The position numbers and the translations under genes were made by a program. Shown piece by piece: positions 15,527 to 22,817 of a DNA stretch of 25,829 nt (position 1 is the stretch's first letter; the number at the start of each line of letters is the position of its first letter). The notes beneath the pieces are model-generated. The model was not told where the DNA came from. It ran no database searches and worked only from the letters and a program-made list of their open reading frames with translations. Source of the DNA: a virus; the IMG/VR virus record IMGVR_UViG_3300037199_000073, positions 1 through 25,829 of that record; one strand, written 5' to 3'.

Positions 15527-17733
15527 CAATGCAGTCTCCACTGGGTTGCAATGTAAGTCGCGTTCGCACAGCCCGATGGCGGAATGTAGACGAGCTGCGC
15601 GTTGGCGGTGCGAAACTGATTGGCAGCGGTTGAGCTGCCGGACAGGCTCGGGAACTCCAGTAAATCGGTTGTGCTCTGATCGCAGATCAGAATCGTGAAG
15701 CCCTGCGGCACCCCGCTCCCCGACAGCCCGGTGATCGTGGTGCCGCCGGATGCCGCGGTGATCAGCAGCAGATTGGTAGTGCCGGCCGTATAGCCGGCGG
15801 GCGAATAATTGTTGACGCTCGATCCGGGAGCGGCGTCCGAGACCGCGCTTCCATACGGGTTGAACCCCGTGGCATTGGTCAGGTTGATCGCGGACGGCGT
15901 CCCGAGATTCGGTGTGACCAGCGTCGGTGACGTGGCCTGGACCACAGCTCCAGATCCGGTCGTGGTCGCGGCCACGATCTGATGCGATGAATTCGAGGCC
16001 AGTGCGGCCGAGCTGGCCGGGATCGCCGCGCCATTGATCTGTCCCACCACGGTCGCGAGCGAGCCAGCGGTGTTCGTCATATCCCCGGTGTGCGCAGGCT
16101 CTTGAGCCGCTTGCAGTGTCCCGGTCAATCCGGTGGTCTGAAGTCCCGTGCCGTTCGTCAGAGTCACGGATGATGGCGTGCCCAATGCCGGAGTCACTAA
16201 CGTGGGCGATGTCGCCTGGACAGTAGCGCCGGTTCCGGTGCTCGTGGTGTACGAAGTGACACCAGATCCTGCAGACGTCTGCACTACTCCGGATAGCGCC
16301 GGCAATGCAGTAGCAGGCAGCCCCGTGGCATTGGCTAAATTGATGGCAGAGGGCGTGCCGAGTGCCGGCGTCACCAATGTGGGCGACGTGGCCTCGACAA
16401 CAGATCCGCTGCCCGTGATTGAGGCGCCGACCAGCTGGCTTGAGGAATTCGAGGCCAGCACCGTTTGAGACGCCGGCACGACCGCGCCATTTACGCGTAC
16501 AACGGCCAGCGCAAGTGACCCCGCCGCATTGGTTGCATCCCCAGTGTGCGCGGGCTCTTGCGCAGCCTGCAGAGTTCCGGTCAGTCCCGTGGTCGGTAGG
16601 CCCGTGCCATTGGTCAACACTACCGCGCTCGGCGTACCCAGTGCCGGAGTCACAAGAGTAGGCGAAGTCGCCTCCACCACGGCGCCCGATCCCGTGACGG
16701 TGGCCGCGACAATTTGACGCGATGAGTTCGAGGCTAGCGCGCCGGTGCTCGCCGGCACCGCGGCTCCATTGACCTGCGCCACGACTGGATTCGGATAAGT
16801 GCCACTCAGGTCACCGGCCGCCGTGCCCGTGGGCGCAGCTCCCGTGATGCTGACCGATGCGGCAGCGGTGAGGCGGCCGTCGACGCCCACGGTGAACTGG
16901 CCCACGTGCGTGCCATCGCCGTAGCTCGCCGCGGTGACCGCAGTCGCCGGGATCGCGGCGGCCTGCAGGTTCGTGGCGTTGGCAAGATTCAGCGCTGAGG
17001 GCACGCCAAGGGCTGGCGTCACGAGCGTCGGCGAGGTCTGGAGCACGACCGGGCCTGAGCCAATGGTCGATGCGGCCGTCAACTGATGAGAGGAATTCGA
17101 TGCAATGACGGCCGCGCTCGCCGGCACGGCAGCGCCGTTGACGCCGGAAACCGCGACCACGCCGGCGTTCGATATAGAGGCATCCCCGCTCACGGTCTGC
17201 GGCGCGTAGGCGGTGCCGCCGGAATTGCCAATCGGGATCTGCGCGGACGTCGGCGCCGTCGATGAGTTCAATCCGCCCAAGCTCGTGCCGAGCGTACCCG
17301 TGATGCCGCCGACGCTCAGATTGATTGATGTCGCGGTCGAACCGGCCGATGTCGTGACCGGCCCCGTAAATGCCGGCAGCGTACTGAGCACGGTACCGCA
17401 TTGCCCATTGGCGTACAGCACGAGACTCGACAGCGTGCCGGTGCACAGGCTCCACTGCGCCGTGATGTCCGAGAAGATAACGCTGCCAGCGGTGTTCAGA
17501 TGACTGCCGACGCCGAACATCTGGTAGAGCTGCGCGAGCTGCAGATCGAGCTTACCGCCCACGACATACAGTTGATCGCCGCTATTCGTGCCCGACGGAC
17601 CGCTCGTCGTGCACAAGATATTGCCGGGCTGCTGACAATAGATCGGCGCGAACTGCGCGTGCGCGCGATCGACGTGCACGCCAAGCGCAAGCAACACCGC
17701 GACTGCGAGCAGTGCCCGCATGTAATGTCTCAA
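15526..17733 (-). CDS. Exported tail-fibre-like protein with tandem modules, 735 aa
   Basis: The TTG at 17733 has GGAGG seven bases upstream; ATG at 17721 (Met5) is an alternative. Either gives a signal peptide (MRALLAVAVLLALGVHVDRA, cleavage near AHA-Q). The body is built from repeated units: five copies of TSPTLVTP-x-LG-x-PS followed by LxNxTGL, and four copies of an (A/V)(V/I)PASxxxxASNSS unit. These repeats are typical of phage tail-fibre shafts. The C-terminus (NYSPAGYTAGTTNLLLITAA, then GFTILICDQSTTDLLEFPSL) looks like a compact beta domain that might cap the fibre. Export of a fibre is unexpected. Confidence 0.75.
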   Translation of the reverse strand: MRHYMRALLAVAVLLALGVHVDRAHAQFAPIYCQQPGNILCTTSGPSGTNSGDQLYVVGGKLDLQLAQLYQMFGVGSHLNTAGSVIFSDITAQWSLCTGTLSSLVLYANGQCGTVLSTLPAFTGPVTTSAGSTATSINLSVGGITGTLGTSLGGLNSSTAPTSAQIPIGNSGGTAYAPQTVSGDASISNAGVVAVSGVNGAAVPASAAVIASNSSHQLTAASTIGSGPVVLQTSPTLVTPALGVPSALNLANATNLQAAAIPATAVTAASYGDGTHVGQFTVGVDGRLTAAASVSITGAAPTGTAAGDLSGTYPNPVVAQVNGAAVPASTGALASNSSRQIVAATVTGSGAVVEATSPTLVTPALGTPSAVVLTNGTGLPTTGLTGTLQAAQEPAHTGDATNAAGSLALAVVRVNGAVVPASQTVLASNSSSQLVGASITGSGSVVEATSPTLVTPALGTPSAINLANATGLPATALPALSGVVQTSAGSGVTSYTTSTGTGATVQATSPTLVTPALGTPSSVTLTNGTGLQTTGLTGTLQAAQEPAHTGDMTNTAGSLATVVGQINGAAIPASSAALASNSSHQIVAATTTGSGAVVQATSPTLVTPNLGTPSAINLTNATGFNPYGSAVSDAAPGSSVNNYSPAGYTAGTTNLLLITAASGGTTITGLSGSGVPQGFTILICDQSTTDLLEFPSLSGSSTAANQFRTANAQLVYIPPSGCANATYIATQWRLH
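15886..17037 (-). repeat. Five degenerate direct repeats in the fibre-like gene
   Basis: About 48-base units coding for the SPTLVTP-x-LG-x-PS segment recur near 15886-15933, 16166-16213, 16341-16388, 16621-16668 and 16990-17037. Most differences are at third codon positions. The spacing is about 280, 175, 280 and 369 bases, so the 280-base module appears twice. The pattern fits growth of the fibre shaft by unequal recombination. Confidence 0.7.
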
Positions 17734-17754
17734 GGCAATGCCTCCGCGTGTGTT

Positions 17755-18231
17755 TTAAGGTGAGCGCACGATCTGAAACATCGTGCGCTGCTGGTAGGAG
17801 CCGCCGAAGCCATCGGTGACGATCACCGTCAGCACATGCGTCTCGCGCGAGCGCGATACCGAGATCATCTCGTTCTGTGCCGAGGTGATCATAATCGTGT
17901 TGCCGCGGCCCACGGGCAGCGTGGTGGGCGCTAGGATCTCGGCTCCGCTGAGCAGATCATCGATGCGGTACTGAATACTGGACGGGATGAACGAGGCTCC
18001 GGTCGGATCGAAGTACGCGGTCTGGTAGGACGCCGCCGAGCCAATCAGGTACGCCGGCTCGTTCACAGTGATGCCGGGCTGTCCCGGGTTCAACGGCGTG
18101 AAGATGGCTGAGCCGAACTGAACGGCAGTCAAGTACCAGGTGCTGTCGATCGTGACCTGCGCACTGTCGATCGTGATGGCGCCGGCCGGCAGCGCAAGTA
18201 GCGCCAGCACGATTGCGAATGCGCGTTTCAT
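17755..18231 (-). CDS. First exported protein of the cassette, 158 aa
   Basis: ATG at 18231 is placed five bases after AGGAG, preferred over a GTG two codons earlier. The signal peptide MKRAFAIVLALLALPAGA is followed by ITIDSAQVTIDSTWY. The mature part is beta-rich with LNPGQPGITVNEPAYLIGSA and IQYRIDDLLSGAEI, and near the end SRSRETHVLTVIVTDGFGGS, which resembles an Ig-like or cadherin-like strand set. There are no cysteines in the mature part. It begins the signal-peptide cassette directly after the terL gene; its ribosome site overlaps a relic of a second terL end. Function unknown. Confidence 0.65.
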   Translation of the reverse strand: MKRAFAIVLALLALPAGAITIDSAQVTIDSTWYLTAVQFGSAIFTPLNPGQPGITVNEPAYLIGSAASYQTAYFDPTGASFIPSSIQYRIDDLLSGAEILAPTTLPVGRGNTIMITSAQNEMISVSRSRETHVLTVIVTDGFGGSYQQRTMFQIVRSP

Positions 18232-18240
18232 CTGCACTCC

Positions 18241-18264
18241 TCAAAAGCCGAGCGAATTACCGCA
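18241..18264 (-). repeat. Relic second copy of the terL 3' end
   Basis: Twenty-four bases read C-G-N-S-L-G-F-stop, and match the true terL end at 18280-18303 (F-G-N-S-L-G-F-stop). Nineteen of 24 bases agree and four of five differences are synonymous. The 15-base spacer (18265-18279) is TA-rich. The relic's TGA overlaps the AGGAG of the next gene, suggesting it came in with that gene from a related phage. Confidence 0.75.
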
Positions 18265-18279
18265 TGAGGACTTTATTAA

Positions 18280-19716
18280 TCAAAAACCCAGAGAATTGCC
18301 GAAAGCCAATGCTAGGCCATAAGAAAATGCGTCAAGCAAATCATCTTGCGCGTTCCGATCGACTTTAACCGCGGCATCGAATCCTACTATCTGCGCGACT
18401 AGGTGATTCTTGTCGACGCCCTTGTAGTTGACGGTCTTCGCGCGCGCGAACTCCGTGAGCTTCACCTGCCCCAGATGCACGTAGCCGCTGACATCCAGGC
18501 AGCGCTCGGACTTGCCCATCGCGGTGAGTTTGGACTCAATCGGATAGGCCTCGAGCCCGAGGTTGAGCGCCTGCTGCAAGAGGATCGTGCCAGAGCTCTT
18601 GTCCTCGATGTGCGCGCCGCGCGTGCCGGCGATCGCCTTGCACTCGTTGGCGTAATAATCGAGCTTCTGAAAAACGCTCGGCAGCCAGTTGATCAGCAGC
18701 GCGCCATCGATCTGCTTGTACTCCCAGTCCAGGATGTACAGCGGATACTCGCACACGTTGTGCAGGTCGACCGCCCAGTAGACGACGCCGCAGCCATCGT
18801 TCTCCTGGCCGGTTTTCATCGCCGTGTCGATCGTGGCAAAGACGCACGTCGGATGCAGCGGCATACCGGCGGCGCGCCCATCGATGAGCATCGAACCCAG
18901 GCTGAAGAAGGAGCCAGAGGGCAGGCGGTGAATGCGGCCTTCCCAGATGTGCTCGACGCGCATGCGGGCGGACATGCGGCCGCCCTCATCTACGGCATCC
19001 TCGATGCGCGAGAGGTCCGCCTGGCGCTCGAGCTCCAGATCCTCGGGGAACCAGGGGTTGCGATCCCAGTTCACCAGCTTGACGTAGGAGCCCGGAAAGT
19101 GCCGCTCGATGCTCTTCTTGCCTTTGACGAAGAGCTTATAGGTGGCGTCGTCCTCCTCGAACGCGTTGAACGTCACCCAGATCTCGGGCGGCGTATCGCT
19201 GGTCTTTCTGATCGTCTTGGTCAGGATGTCCCAGCTGAATTCGCTAACCGCCTGGGCTTCCTCGACCCAGACAATGTTGATGCCGTACGTGGACTTGATC
19301 TCCGAGACATCGGAGCGCAGGCCCATGAAGATGAACTCGGAGCCCATCGTGGACTTGATCGAATTCTGGGTGACGCGAAAATAGTCCGCGTACCCCATGT
19401 TCTCGATCTCGGCGCGCAGCATCGCGTGCACCGACTCGGCAATCGACTTCTGGATCTCGCGTGTACACAGCACGCGAATCTTCACGCGCGCCGCCAGCCA
19501 TATCAGCGCCTTGGCGACTGACGTGCTCTTCGCCGAACCGCGCCCGCCGTAGTAGACCTTGTAGCGCGCCTGCCGCGTGAGCAGCGGCATGAAGTCATCG
19601 GTGAGCTGAAGCTCCCCTGGCGCCGGCGGCGGCGGTCGCACCAGCCGTCTGGGGCGAAAAATATCTACCGGGACGTCGTCTGGATCGAAGTTAGGAAACA
19701 GCTGCGTGTTCAGCAT
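18280..19716 (-). CDS. terL: Terminase large subunit
   Basis: A 478-residue DNA packaging motor. The ATPase half has Walker A YYGGRGSAKST (residues 55-65), Walker B INIVWVEEA (146-154) and coupling motif WVTFNAFEE (~180-188). The nuclease half has an RNase H-like triad candidate set: Asp297 in ATIDTAMK, Asp372 in IEDKSSG and Asp462 in DDLLDAFSYG. Length and motif order fit a full-length enzyme of the PBSX/T4-like type. Its ATG overlaps the small-subunit gene by 26 bases and follows a GAGGGAG site. The enzyme docks on the portal, cuts concatemers and pumps DNA. It is not followed by the portal gene as in many phages, but by the signal-peptide cassette. Confidence 0.95.
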   Translation of the reverse strand: MLNTQLFPNFDPDDVPVDIFRPRRLVRPPPPAPGELQLTDDFMPLLTRQARYKVYYGGRGSAKSTSVAKALIWLAARVKIRVLCTREIQKSIAESVHAMLRAEIENMGYADYFRVTQNSIKSTMGSEFIFMGLRSDVSEIKSTYGINIVWVEEAQAVSEFSWDILTKTIRKTSDTPPEIWVTFNAFEEDDATYKLFVKGKKSIERHFPGSYVKLVNWDRNPWFPEDLELERQADLSRIEDAVDEGGRMSARMRVEHIWEGRIHRLPSGSFFSLGSMLIDGRAAGMPLHPTCVFATIDTAMKTGQENDGCGVVYWAVDLHNVCEYPLYILDWEYKQIDGALLINWLPSVFQKLDYYANECKAIAGTRGAHIEDKSSGTILLQQALNLGLEAYPIESKLTAMGKSERCLDVSGYVHLGQVKLTEFARAKTVNYKGVDKNHLVAQIVGFDAAVKVDRNAQDDLLDAFSYGLALAFGNSLGF

Positions 19717-20203
19717 CTGCCGGCGCTCCCTCGGCGCTCTGTTCGGGTTCCGCCGTCGCGTCTATCGTCTGCCCCGTGGGCGCCTCGAGCGCTATCGGCT
19801 TCACGGTGTTATAGAAGTCGTTGAGGCTGGGCGCCCTGGTCGGAGCCTCGCCTTTGTTCTCAAGCTCCGATGCACGTGGCTTATCGCCTTCCTCGATCTG
19901 CCCGCACAGCACCTTGCCCAAATAGATGATCATCGTGCGATCGCCGTCCATCGCCATCTCGAGCTGCTTTTTCTTGATCTCCATGCGCGTTCGCACCTGG
20001 CCGCGGCGCACCGCCTCGATATAGCGCAGCCGATTCTTCACGCGCGCAATGGTGCGACGCGAACAGCCGAGCATCACGGACATGTCTTCGTCACTCGGAA
20101 ATAGCCGCGAATAGAGCTCGACCATGTCGAGATCGATCTTCTTGCGCGGCCGCCCCGTGGCGGCGGGCGGCTTATTGCTGGGATCTTTTTTCAGGTCGGG
20201 CAT
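19691..20203 (-). CDS. terS: Terminase small subunit
   Basis: A 170-residue protein starting with ATG after a weak AGGA. Residues ~24-62 form a helix-turn-helix (PSDEDMSVMLGCSRRTIARV) for binding the packaging site. Residues ~68-105 are helical with GDRTMIIYLGKVLCGQ, a common feature of small terminases where a ring forms. The C-terminal ~65 residues are acidic and low in complexity. It overlaps terL by 26 bases. The N-terminus is basic (GRPRKK). Together with terL it starts packaging. Confidence 0.85.
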   Translation of the reverse strand: MPDLKKDPSNKPPAATGRPRKKIDLDMVELYSRLFPSDEDMSVMLGCSRRTIARVKNRLRYIEAVRRGQVRTRMEIKKKQLEMAMDGDRTMIIYLGKVLCGQIEEGDKPRASELENKGEAPTRAPSLNDFYNTVKPIALEAPTGQTIDATAEPEQSAEGAPADAEHAAVS

Positions 20204-20422
20204 CGCATGTCCTGGGCCGCGCGGGCGCCTTTATCCTGTCCGACCGCCGAGCACCGGGGCTCGTCAGATTCTCGCTCAGGTGCGCCCGACAATTTTCGCG
20301 GGGGGTGTATCCATGACGTGACAACGACTCTACATGAGTGCGCACGCTCAAATCTATTGGCAGGAAATATCACGTGAAAACAGCTCTACGGGAACAATAA
20401 AGCTATTTGCTGCGCTCAAGCA

Positions 20423-20451
20423 TTGCACGGTCTGGCGGCAGCGGTCACAAT
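20423..20451 (+). promoter_or_regulatory. Sigma70-like promoter for the ASCH gene
   Basis: TTGCAC (20423-20428), a 17-base spacer, and CACAAT (20446-20451) make a reasonable sigma70 promoter facing the ASCH gene. Start of transcription would be near 20458, giving a ~25-base leader. It is the only strong-looking promoter found on the plus strand outside the intein. Confidence 0.5.
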
Positions 20452-20474
20452 CTCTATGTGGGACACATATAGAG
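20452..20474 (+). promoter_or_regulatory. Inverted repeat at the ASCH transcript start, beside its ribosome site
   Basis: CTCTATGTG-GGA-CACATATAGAG is an inverted repeat (9 pairs with a two-base bulge). Its right arm runs into the AGAGGAGG ribosome site. As DNA it could be an operator overlapping the start of transcription; as RNA a hairpin that hides the ribosome site. Either would allow control of this gene; which one is not shown. Confidence 0.45.
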
Positions 20475-20482
20475 GAGGTCAC

Positions 20483-20842
20483 ATGGCAACACGTTTACCA
20501 GAGACGCTAGCGCGGGCGTTGTCGATCCGTCAGCCGTACTGCGATCAGATATTTCGAGGCACGAAGCACTGCGAGTATCGCTCGCGGCGCACGCGCATTC
20601 GCGGGCGCGTCTATATCTACGCCGGGCTCAAACCAGGCGACGACCTTGCGGGATACGAAAGCGTGCATGGCATCTTGCCCAAGGGGCTGATCGTCGGCAG
20701 CGTGGAGATCATCGACTGTCGCGTGAGCAGCTGCTACGACGACACGTGGGACTGGGTGCTGTCTAACCCGAAGCGCTATCGGACTGCGCTGGCGGTGACG
20801 AATCAGCCGCAGCCTTCTTTCTGGTTCCCGCGCTTCGCCTGA
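20483..20842 (+). CDS. ASCH-domain protein
   Basis: A 119-residue protein on the plus strand. ATG at 20483 has a near-perfect AGGAGG four bases upstream, so I prefer it to an upstream TTG. The ASCH signature GxKxxExR is intact (GTKHCEYR, residues 26-33) following ALSIRQPYCDQIF. Later strands are RGRVYIYAGL, GLIVGSVEII and the end QPQPSFWFPRF. ASCH proteins bind RNA or modified nucleosides; some hydrolyse N4-acetylcytidine. The last 80 bases overlap the end of the parB-like gene on the other strand. A role in RNA or nucleotide modification, or as an accessory gene acting early in infection, is inference. Confidence 0.85.
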   Translation: MATRLPETLARALSIRQPYCDQIFRGTKHCEYRSRRTRIRGRVYIYAGLKPGDDLAGYESVHGILPKGLIVGSVEIIDCRVSSCYDDTWDWVLSNPKRYRTALAVTNQPQPSFWFPRFA

Positions 20843-21557
20843 CCGGCGGCGCATCATCGGCGATGGGCATTCCCAGAAGACGCATCAAAACATGACCGTT
20901 TTGATACCTCAATTGAGGTAGCTCAAACGTCTTCTGAAAGCGCTCGACTTCATCGGGCGTCTTGAAAACGAACACGAGGAAAAACTCGTTGGCAGCCTTG
21001 TCGGCGTTTGCCTTGGTGATGCTGTCGTACTGCGAGGCCACGCTCGCCATCTTCTGCGCGAAGGCGGCCAGATCCTCGCGCCGATTGTCGAAGACGTCGG
21101 TGCCAAAATAATTCACCATGTCGGTATGCGAGAAGCCGGCGCCCTCGAGCGTCACGGCCTCATCATCGAACATCGTGCGCAGACGCTCCCAGTCCCACTC
21201 GCCCATCGCCTGATCGTTGTTGAGCAGGAGGTTGAGTTCTTTTTCGCGCGCCTCATCGACATCGATGACCGCGACTTTGAGGGTGTAGTCGCTGCTGCCT
21301 TGAATCGAATCCAACTGCGCCATGCGTTGGTGGCCTGATACAAGTGTGCCGGTGCGTTTATTCCACACTGGCGGCGCCACCATGCCATGACGCTTCAGCG
21401 CTATGCGCAACTGTTGACGTGCGGCTTCTTTCAGCACCCTTGGATTATAGGCAGCGCCTTTAAGGTCTCGCCGATTCATTTCGACGACATCGTAGTTTTC
21501 AAGGCCAGCATCGCGCAAAGACGAGGCCTTCTTTACCGGCTCAATAGCCTCAGACAT
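20763..21557 (-). CDS. ParB-like nuclease-fold protein
   Basis: 264 residues. The ParB/Srx-like domain spans ~20-130: VVEMNRRDLKGAAYNPRVLK, LRIALKRHGMVAPPVWN and the signature SGHQR (74-78), then VAVIDVDEAREKELNLLLNN. Residues ~130-225 are a helical domain. The tail (TRKKAAADSSPPAQSDSASG) is disordered and encoded antisense to the ASCH gene's end. Phage proteins of this kind often accompany DNA methylases or other modification enzymes, and can be DNA-binding or nucleases/NTPases. Its start overlaps the HNH gene by eight bases. No partner helix-turn-helix typical of partition ParB is obvious, so plasmid-style partition is not favoured. Confidence 0.8.
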   Translation of the reverse strand: MSEAIEPVKKASSLRDAGLENYDVVEMNRRDLKGAAYNPRVLKEAARQQLRIALKRHGMVAPPVWNKRTGTLVSGHQRMAQLDSIQGSSDYTLKVAVIDVDEAREKELNLLLNNDQAMGEWDWERLRTMFDDEAVTLEGAGFSHTDMVNYFGTDVFDNRREDLAAFAQKMASVASQYDSITKANADKAANEFFLVFVFKTPDEVERFQKTFELPQLRYQNGHVLMRLLGMPIADDAPPVRRSAGTRKKAAADSSPPAQSDSASG

Positions 21558-22098
21558 TGACGTGTCTCCACGTCTTTCGCGCCCTGACCTGTGTGACTGT
21601 CGTTTTGCTTATGCCTAACATACCGGCCAAAGCGCGCGTCGATAACCCGGATAGCAAGATCTTGCGCACCTTACTCTCATCCAGTTTAGCCATCCCATGA
21701 TCTTCTCCGCGACGATTCATCCCATACCCGGTTGAGCTTCGGCGGTCAGCTGCATTCTCTAGCGGCGTACCCCACGCAAGATTTCTCAGCGCATTGTCTG
21801 CGCGATCATTGTTCTTGTGTCGAGTCTCCTGCCCCGCAGGACGAGGACCGATAAATGCCGTGAGGACTAATTTGTGAATGAAAACGTCAAGCCTTTGACG
21901 TTCCCCGCCGACGTAACGAAACAGAGCCACTTTGACGTAGCCTTTGTATGTCTGGCGCGCCTTCAGTGGCTTCCACTCTGTGCCGATGCCGCGACACCCG
22001 ACAGCCCCTACAGTGGTGCGATGCCATGCGCTCCACACTGAACCATCGTCACCGACGCGATAGCCAGGGAATCCTTCGATCTCGCGATATTCAGTCAT
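21550..22098 (-). CDS. HNH homing endonuclease with NUMOD4 and C-terminal helix-turn-helix
   Basis: A 182-residue enzyme. NUMOD4 lies at residues 4-24 (YREIEGFPGYRVGDDGSVWS). The HNH_3 domain has IHKLVLTAFIG (His75), RHKNNDRADNALRNLAW (His94, Asn96, Asn97, Asn102). A C-terminal HTH (~138-172, STRALAGMLGISKTTVTQ) replaces the usual intron-encoded NUMOD helix and probably aids DNA recognition. It is a free-standing selfish gene inserted between the PP-loop and ParB-like genes with overlaps of four and eight bases, so its neighbours remain co-translated. It probably cuts a nearby sequence in phages that lack it. Confidence 0.9.
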   Translation of the reverse strand: MTEYREIEGFPGYRVGDDGSVWSAWHRTTVGAVGCRGIGTEWKPLKARQTYKGYVKVALFRYVGGERQRLDVFIHKLVLTAFIGPRPAGQETRHKNNDRADNALRNLAWGTPLENAADRRSSTGYGMNRRGEDHGMAKLDESKVRKILLSGLSTRALAGMLGISKTTVTQVRARKTWRHVNV

Positions 22099-22799
22099 GA
22101 CGCCATTTTAGCAGAGGCGCGCTCACCCAGGCCGAACCATTCATGGCGTCGCACAATGGCCTCCGTGTAGGGAAACAACCCGCGCACACGCTCGTAGTCG
22201 GCCGGGTGATGCCGGTACAGGTGAATGATCTCGTAGTCGATCAGATCCACCGCGGAGCTATCCCCGGTCTCACCGTCTGGGATCGGAATGTTGCGGGCCT
22301 TCAGATAGCTTAAGACTTCCCAGCTCTTCCAATGCTTGAGCGGAAAGTAGAAGTCCGACTTCGTGCGCTTCTGGTTCGCCATGCGCATACGGCGGAACGG
22401 GCCGTCAGCTTTCTTCTCGCCGGTGAGCACGAGCGTGGCGCCACTCTCACCCTTGAGCCAGTTATAGACCTTGCGCTCGGTGAAATCCTCAAGCAGACCA
22501 TCGAGCTCTTTGTGCTCATCGCAGTAGAAGCCGTCGCGCAGATAGCCGATGACTTCCATCATCGGGATGCGAATCACGGTGACGTTGAACAGCTGCTCGG
22601 CGCGCCTGACTTTGGCCTCTTCAAACTCCAGGCCGGGGACAAAATAGTTGAACCAGCACACCACTTCATCGAAGAAGCGCAGCGCGATATCCACCGTGGC
22701 GAGCGAATCCTTGCCGCCAGACAGGCCTACCAGAACTCGTTTATGCGTGAGCGCGAGCTGCTGGCATTCCGCAATCGTGTCGGCAAGGTGGTTGGCCAC
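22095..22799 (-). CDS. PAPS-reductase-like PP-loop ATPase
   Basis: 234 residues from a GTG start with no good ribosome site. The PP-loop motif SGGKDS (residues 27-32, in VLVGLSGGKDSLA) binds ATP or PAPS. Then come VVCWFNYFVPGLEFEEAKVR, VTVIRIPMMEVIGYLRDGFY and ATLVLTGEKKADGPFRRMRM, all in the order expected for the family. The C-terminal Cys motif of true CysH enzymes (ECGxHG type) is absent, so sulfate assimilation is unlikely. Phage relatives might adenylate or thiolate bases, as in tRNA thiolation or phosphorothioate systems. It sits in an operon with a ParB-like gene; that pairing hints at DNA modification but no Dnd partner is seen. Confidence 0.85.
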   Translation of the reverse strand: MANHLADTIAECQQLALTHKRVLVGLSGGKDSLATVDIALRFFDEVVCWFNYFVPGLEFEEAKVRRAEQLFNVTVIRIPMMEVIGYLRDGFYCDEHKELDGLLEDFTERKVYNWLKGESGATLVLTGEKKADGPFRRMRMANQKRTKSDFYFPLKHWKSWEVLSYLKARNIPIPDGETGDSSAVDLIDYEIIHLYRHHPADYERVRGLFPYTEAIVRRHEWFGLGERASAKMAS

Positions 22800-22817
22800 A
22801 GTGGTGGACCGCAGGGA

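Larger units (their letters stand above)
20204..20482 (+). promoter_or_regulatory. Divergent intergenic region between terS and the ASCH gene
   Basis: This 279-base stretch holds no convincing protein gene. It lies between divergently transcribed genes, so it must hold any promoter for the terminase operon and that of the ASCH gene. The ASCH promoter and leader hairpin are listed separately. On the minus strand I see only weak candidates (for example TTGTTC followed 19 bases later by GATATT). It may also contain the packaging site that TerS recognises. A 60-codon GTG frame on the minus strand crosses the terS start and seems fortuitous. Confidence 0.5.

Noticed and set aside
16148-16717. Plus-strand frames with repeated VTNVGDVA-like segments
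   Set aside because: They mirror the repeats of the fibre-like gene on the other strand; no start signals.
20191-20373. 60-codon GTG frame crossing the terS start
   Set aside because: No ribosome site and it runs into terS out of frame; composition does not look like a protein.
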